Source of the DNA: Verrucomicrobiota bacterium
Lineage (GTDB): Bacteria; Verrucomicrobiota; Verrucomicrobiia; Chthoniobacterales; UBA10450
Length of the DNA: 8,972 nt
Assembly (NCBI GenBank): GCA_003218345.1
Contig: QHNF01000106.1
Coordinates: forward strand, 13,055 to 22,026
Direction: 5' to 3'
The notes beneath the pieces are model-generated. The model searched no databases, was not told the origin of the DNA, and was given only the letters and a program-made list of their open reading frames with translations. A program made the translations under genes and the position numbers. This document shows, piece by piece, positions 6,670-8,972 of the stretch (within the stretch, counting starts at the first letter, position 1; every line of letters starts with the position of its first letter).

Positions 6670-6735
6670 TCCGGTCCTTATGTGTTGACCCTGTGGGCGG
6701 TTGCCTCCTAAGCCACGAGACGTTTCCTCTCACTT

Positions 6736-6996
6736 TTATTCCGTGCGTAGCGCGGTAATTGGATGCACGTGCATGGCGCGACAGGCCGGAAGAAAACAGG
6801 CGAGGAGCGCGGCCAGCACGAGCAACAAACTCGAACTGATCAGCGCGAACGGATCGCTTGGACTTACTTTATACAAAATTTGCGAGAGCACACGTCCCGC
6901 ACCTAACGAAAGCAGAAGTCCGACGCTGACGGTAAGCGCCGTCTGGATCGCATCTTGGCGCATAATGAGCGCGAAAACATGATTAGACCAGCGGTC
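6736..6996 (-). pseudogene. C-terminal fragment of an ADOP-type ABC transporter permease (FtsX-like)
   Basis: From about codon NHVFALIMRQDAIQTALTVS the frame gives a transmembrane helix (SVGLLLSLGAGRVL), the loop SQILYKVSPSDPFALI, a second helix (SSLLLVLAALLACFL) and the end PACRAMHVHPITALRTE-stop. This order matches the last FtsX-like domain of ADOP/MacB permeases ('...LLFGVSPTDP...LACYLPARRATRVDPMVALR.E'). The family is usually about 800 residues; only about 85 remain, without the periplasmic core or the first helices, so it cannot transport. The frame stays open to 7065, but that extra part is the antisense-free overlap with the neighbouring 38-codon gene and shows no FtsX similarity; the break is at about 6996-7002. 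Confidence 0.8.
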
Positions 6997-7001
6997 CGAT
7001 G

Positions 7002-7118
7002 TTATGTGCAACCTCGCAGTAGAAAGATAAGCAGTAAAATGGGAGTGGGTATGCCTAGGCGCCATAGCAAAATATGTCCTGTCACACCGGCTTCTTTAAC
7101 TGTGTGGCTCAAACGCAT
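7002..7118 (-). CDS. 38-residue small membrane protein
   Basis: Starts at ATG 7118 behind a strong Shine-Dalgarno (GGAAGGAG, 7127-7134, 8 nt before the ATG). The peptide is MRLSHTVKEAGVTGHILLWR followed by LGIPTPILLLIFLLRGCT, stop TAA 7002-7004: a charged N-terminus, one Pro-containing hydrophobic helix of about 20 residues and a short RGCT end. It looks like one of the short membrane peptides often found with DUF1328-type stress proteins, which is the case here 100 nt upstream. I do not recognise a named family. The gene ends exactly where the permease fragment begins. Confidence 0.6.
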   Translation of the reverse strand: MRLSHTVKEAGVTGHILLWRLGIPTPILLLIFLLRGCT

Positions 7119-7144
7119 TTCAAACACTCCTTCCTTTATTTACT

Positions 7145-7184
7145 CATTGCGCACGCGGAGCAGACTCCCGCGTTTCGCGCAATG
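7145..7184 (-). promoter_or_regulatory. Strong 40-nt hairpin between the DUF1328 gene and the 38-aa gene
   Basis: Outer arms CATTGCGC (7145-7152) and GCGCAATG (7177-7184) are perfectly complementary; inner arms ACGCGGAG and CTCCCGCGT pair with one bulged base around a CAGA loop. It lies 35-45 nt after the DUF1328 stop and about 10 nt before the Shine-Dalgarno of the next gene. It is followed by AGTAAATAAAG rather than a T-run, so it may be an attenuator or mRNA-end stabiliser rather than a simple terminator. Confidence 0.55.
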
Positions 7185-7218
7185 ACTGCTTCATGCCTCA
7201 ATCCTACAACCGGCTGAG

Positions 7219-7401
7219 TCAGCTCGTCATTACGGCACTCTTCTTCCCCTCGAGCCGAGAACAAAGAAGATCACGCACATCACCAGGAAGGAGAAAGAAC
7301 AAGAACTTGGCAATTCCTGCCGATGCCGCTGCGATGCCGCCAAATCCAAGCACCGCTGCTATCAACGCTATTATAAGAAAAGCTATAGCACAGCCTAACA
7401 T
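7219..7401 (-). CDS. DUF1328 small membrane protein with frameshifted C-terminus
   Basis: ATG 7401 follows GGAGGTG at 6-nt spacing. [20 protein letters not shown] then [16 protein letters not shown] is the DUF1328 signature (two small transmembrane helices around a GFGGIA turn; proteins of about 50-60 residues, envelope and stress-associated in many bacteria). After KFLFFLL the actual frame turns hydrophilic ([22 protein letters not shown]). One frame over it continues as the expected second helix, [18 protein letters not shown], with a stop at 7230-7232. A single extra base at about 7286-7287 explains this. As read, the protein has only one intact helix and is probably non-functional unless the extra base is an error. 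Neighbours on the same strand are two other small envelope proteins. Confidence 0.78.
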   Translation of the reverse strand: MLGCAIAFLIIALIAAVLGFGGIAAASAGIAKFLFFLLPGDVRDLLCSRLEGKKSAVMTS

Positions 7402-7490
7402 GCTTTCACCTCCTTGTTACAAACGAATCGAAGCAATCCATCGTCATGGCCGTGTTCCCGTTCGAATTACCCATCTGAACATTCGTAAAT

Positions 7491-7518
7491 ATTATGAACA
7501 TGGACGTTACCATGACAA
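7491..7518 (-). promoter_or_regulatory. Candidate promoter of the DUF1328 gene
   Basis: TTGTCA (7513-7518), 16-nt spacer, CATAAT (7491-7496): each box is 5 of 6 to consensus. It would give a leader of about 85 nt before the ATG at 7401 and starts just after the hairpin at 7525-7554. Confidence 0.45.
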
Positions 7519-7524
7519 TATGAC

Positions 7525-7554
7525 AGCGGCACTGAAGAGAACCTCAGTGCCGCT
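7525..7554 (-). terminator. Perfect 11-bp hairpin after the secreted 116-aa gene
   Basis: AGCGGCACTGA (7525-7535) and TCAGTGCCGCT (7544-7554) are perfect complements around an 8-nt loop. It lies about 90 nt after the stop of the 116-residue gene and directly before the DUF1328 promoter, where a terminator is expected. There is no T-tract on either strand, so the terminator call is by position and stem strength only. Confidence 0.45.
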
Positions 7555-7643
7555 ATACATTGGCATTTCGGTGTTGCACCGGCCTTTGCGCTGTCGATGG
7601 TTTAGCTGCAACTCGGAGGGTGCATTCTATTCCGACGCAGAGT

Positions 7644-7994
7644 CTAATCGCCGGGCTGCTTCGACTTTGTGCGTTCGTTCTGCCGAGTGCGTTCCGTGTG
7701 ATGTTTCCTTGACCTCAGGCTTTTACTTCTTTTTCCTTTGTTAGGTGTCGTAGCTGTCTCATCCTGACCGGAGAATTTTTGTCTGTTCTCTTCAGCGTTG
7801 GTGCGCCCAGACAGCGAGCTATTGTATCCCTGCTGGTTCATGTGGGTGTTAACCCAGGGATTGTTCGTCGGACCATAGCTATTAGGCCCACCCGTTTGGC
7901 CCCCGCTGTATCCTTGCGCTATCGCGCCTGCAGTTAAGGCTATAAAACCCGCTGCTACAGCAGCGGCCACTTTAGTTTCGACAGATAATTTCAT
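7644..7994 (-). CDS. Secreted Asn/Gly/Gln-rich protein with basic tail, unknown function
   Basis: ATG 7994 follows AGGAGAG at good spacing. The 116-residue product has a clear signal peptide (MKLSVETKVAAAVAAGFIAL TAGAIA with cleavage before Q), then a flexible low-hydrophobicity segment (GYSGGQTGGPNSYGPTNNPW VNTHMNQQGYNSSLSG, RTNAEENRQKFSGQDETATT) and a Lys/Arg-rich end. No domain is recognised; it could be a small periplasmic or surface protein. From about residue 88 an alternative frame reads PEVKETSHGTHSAERTHKVE then AARRLDSASE-stop, which looks at least as protein-like as the actual basic tail, so the true C-terminus may have been altered by a frameshift in the AAAAAGAAG run. The gene is followed by a perfect hairpin. 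Confidence 0.65.
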   Translation of the reverse strand: MKLSVETKVAAAVAAGFIALTAGAIAQGYSGGQTGGPNSYGPTNNPWVNTHMNQQGYNSSLSGRTNAEENRQKFSGQDETATTPNKGKRSKSLRSRKHHTERTRQNERTKSKQPGD

Positions 7995-8399
7995 GTTCTC
8001 TCCTATTTGATGTTTTGATCTCGCCTTTGCCGATCGACGAGTCTTTCCCGCACAGCTCCCTTTTCGCCTCCTTTGGATCAGCGAGAGAAGTGCTCGTTCG
8101 CAAGGACGAGCCAGTTCAATCTCCTGAAACGAGGGCTTCCCTTGTGGTACCCTTCGATTTCCACCGCGTCGACGGATGTCCGCCTTGGTCCCGCAGATGC
8201 CTGAGCATCAAAACCCTCGAACATCGTGGCGTTCATAACGTTCTGCGAGAGATGGAGCTCTGATTTTTATCTCTCTCTGCGTAATGTCGCGCCGTCGCGA
8301 AAGATTTTTGTCGCGCTTCCGACAGTAGGAAATCTCTAATCGCTCTGAGCAGTATACCGCGGGCTTGCTGAAGAAACTATCTGCGAGAGGTATCGCGCT
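7995..8399. other. Intergenic region between glgB side and the small envelope genes
   Basis: Both strands hold medium-length open frames (8015-8263 plus; about 8088-8243 minus) but none has a Shine-Dalgarno, a signal peptide or recognisable protein. I support no gene here; it presumably contains the promoter of the minus-strand gene starting at 7994. Confidence 0.3.
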
Positions 8400-8603
8400 G
8401 TGCTTCGTTTGTGCTTAATCATCTTCCTGATTATTGCTGCGATTCTCGTACTAGTGGTGAACTGTAGTAATTCCTCTGCGTGGGGAGACAAGAGGTGTCA
8501 GTCCTTACTTTTGACACAACGAAGTCATGATTCGGGAAGGATCCAATCACCTTTCCAGCTTAAACGCCAGGGTCGCGAGCGGGGGCAAATGAATAAGGAT
8601 TGA
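8400..8603 (+). CDS. Possible small membrane protein, GTG start (low confidence)
   Basis: GTG 8400 with AGAGGT 8-9 nt upstream opens a frame beginning LRLCLIIFLIIAAILVLVVN, a plausible single membrane helix, then CSNSSAWGDKRCQSLLLTQR. The second half, from about 8547, is antisense to the ancestral glgB tail and is unlikely to have been selected as protein. It could be another small envelope peptide like its neighbours, or a chance frame. Confidence 0.25.
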   Translation: MLRLCLIIFLIIAAILVLVVNCSNSSAWGDKRCQSLLLTQRSHDSGRIQSPFQLKRQGRERGQMNKD

Positions 8604-8972
8604 ATATTAACGGCTCATCCACGGAACATCCTGGCTTTGGACACCGCCGAAATTTCCTACGTTGCCGCCGCCATAGGTTTCAGCATCGGTGTTGATGATC
8701 TCACGATACAAACCGGACTCGGGGACGCCGAGGCGATAATCGTAGCGCACCACCGGCGTTGCGCTCACTACAAACGCGACTATGTCGCCCTCGCGCGATT
8801 TTCTCAGAAATGAAACGACACTGTTTTCTGCATCGTGAAGGTCGATCCAATCAAATCCTTCGTAGGTATCATCCAGCTGCCAAAGCGCCGGCTCGCTTTT
8901 GTAAATGTAATTCAAATGTTGCGTCAGCCGGCGCAAGCCATCGTGACGAGGGAGATCAATCAGTTGCCAGTC
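8547..8972 (-). pseudogene. glgB: 3' end of 1,4-alpha-glucan branching enzyme, interrupted by a premature stop; 5' end outside window
   Basis: GlgB transfers alpha-1,4-glucan chains to alpha-1,6 branches in cytoplasmic glycogen synthesis. The frame is open through the window edge (DWQLIDLPRHDGLRRLTQHL, NYIYKSEPALWQLDD, YEGFDWIDLHDAENSVVSFL) into the C-terminal beta domain (VRYDYRLGVPESGLYREIIN, TDAETYGGGNVGNFGG, VPWMSR) and stops at TAA 8607-8609. This is the GlgB C-terminus, but the family normally ends about 20 residues later with a strand of the type 'LPPLAxLxxxL'. In the same frame after the TAA comes exactly that, YSILIHLPPLATLAFKLER, ending at TGA 8547-8549. A single substitution (for example CAA to TAA) would explain it. 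The catalytic barrel is outside the window. Whether the truncated enzyme folds is unknown. Confidence 0.85.

Noticed and set aside
8015..8263. 82-codon plus-strand open frame
   Set aside because: No ribosome-binding site, no recognised features, and equally long open frames exist on the other strand.

Overview
The window reads as accessory chromosomal DNA from an uncultured, moderate-GC soil bacterium. The best guess is Verrucomicrobiota of the Chthoniobacterales/'Candidatus Udaeobacter' type. That rests on the combination of secreted 17-residue 'NTAxG' repeat proteins ending in a peptidase-S74 chaperone domain, a fragment of an ADOP-type (acidobacterial duplicated orphan permease) ABC permease, a DUF1328 stress-type small membrane protein and a bacterial glgB. 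It is an inference from family memory, not a search.

Layout. 1-219 (+): frameshifted 3' end of a probable GNAT acetyltransferase. 393-1548 (-): copy A of an S74 'tail-fibre-like' secreted protein; its head repeats are open, but the chaperone tail is split by two single-base deletions and has lost its coiled-coil stalk. 1694-1900 (-): start-less remnant of a small protein lying directly upstream of copy A. 2399-3865 (+): the one long, clean gene, a secreted PQQ-type beta-propeller protein. About 4003-4600 (+): debris, comprising a frameshifted Ig-like domain with a Thr/Pro linker and a broken copy of a small 'RSHDAVIRVFD' protein. 4783-5136 (+): a longer, open copy of that small protein. 5158-6454 (-): copy B of the S74 protein, with the full coiled coil but one frameshift in the head repeats. 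6592-6669 (-): the same upstream small-protein remnant as before copy A. 6736-6996 (-): C-terminal fragment of an ADOP permease. 7002-7994 (-): three small envelope genes (a 38-residue membrane peptide, a frameshifted DUF1328 protein and a secreted Asn/Gly/Gln-rich protein) separated by strong hairpins. 8547-8972 (-): 3' end of glgB (glycogen branching enzyme), interrupted by an in-frame stop 20 codons before its apparent ancestral end.

Main message. Copies A and B are a segmental duplication that also carries a shared leader (TTGACA box, a CCCCGCT/AGCGGGG stem and a purine-rich Shine-Dalgarno) and the 3' end of the same upstream small gene. The two copies have decayed independently. Nearly every gene apart from the beta-propeller protein carries a frameshift, deletion or nonsense change. 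This is either a genuine decaying accessory region or, for the single-base indels in short homopolymer runs, assembly or sequencing error. The 183-nt stalk deletion and the glgB stop are harder to explain as error. I see no CRISPR array, defence operon, tRNA, rRNA or insertion sequence.
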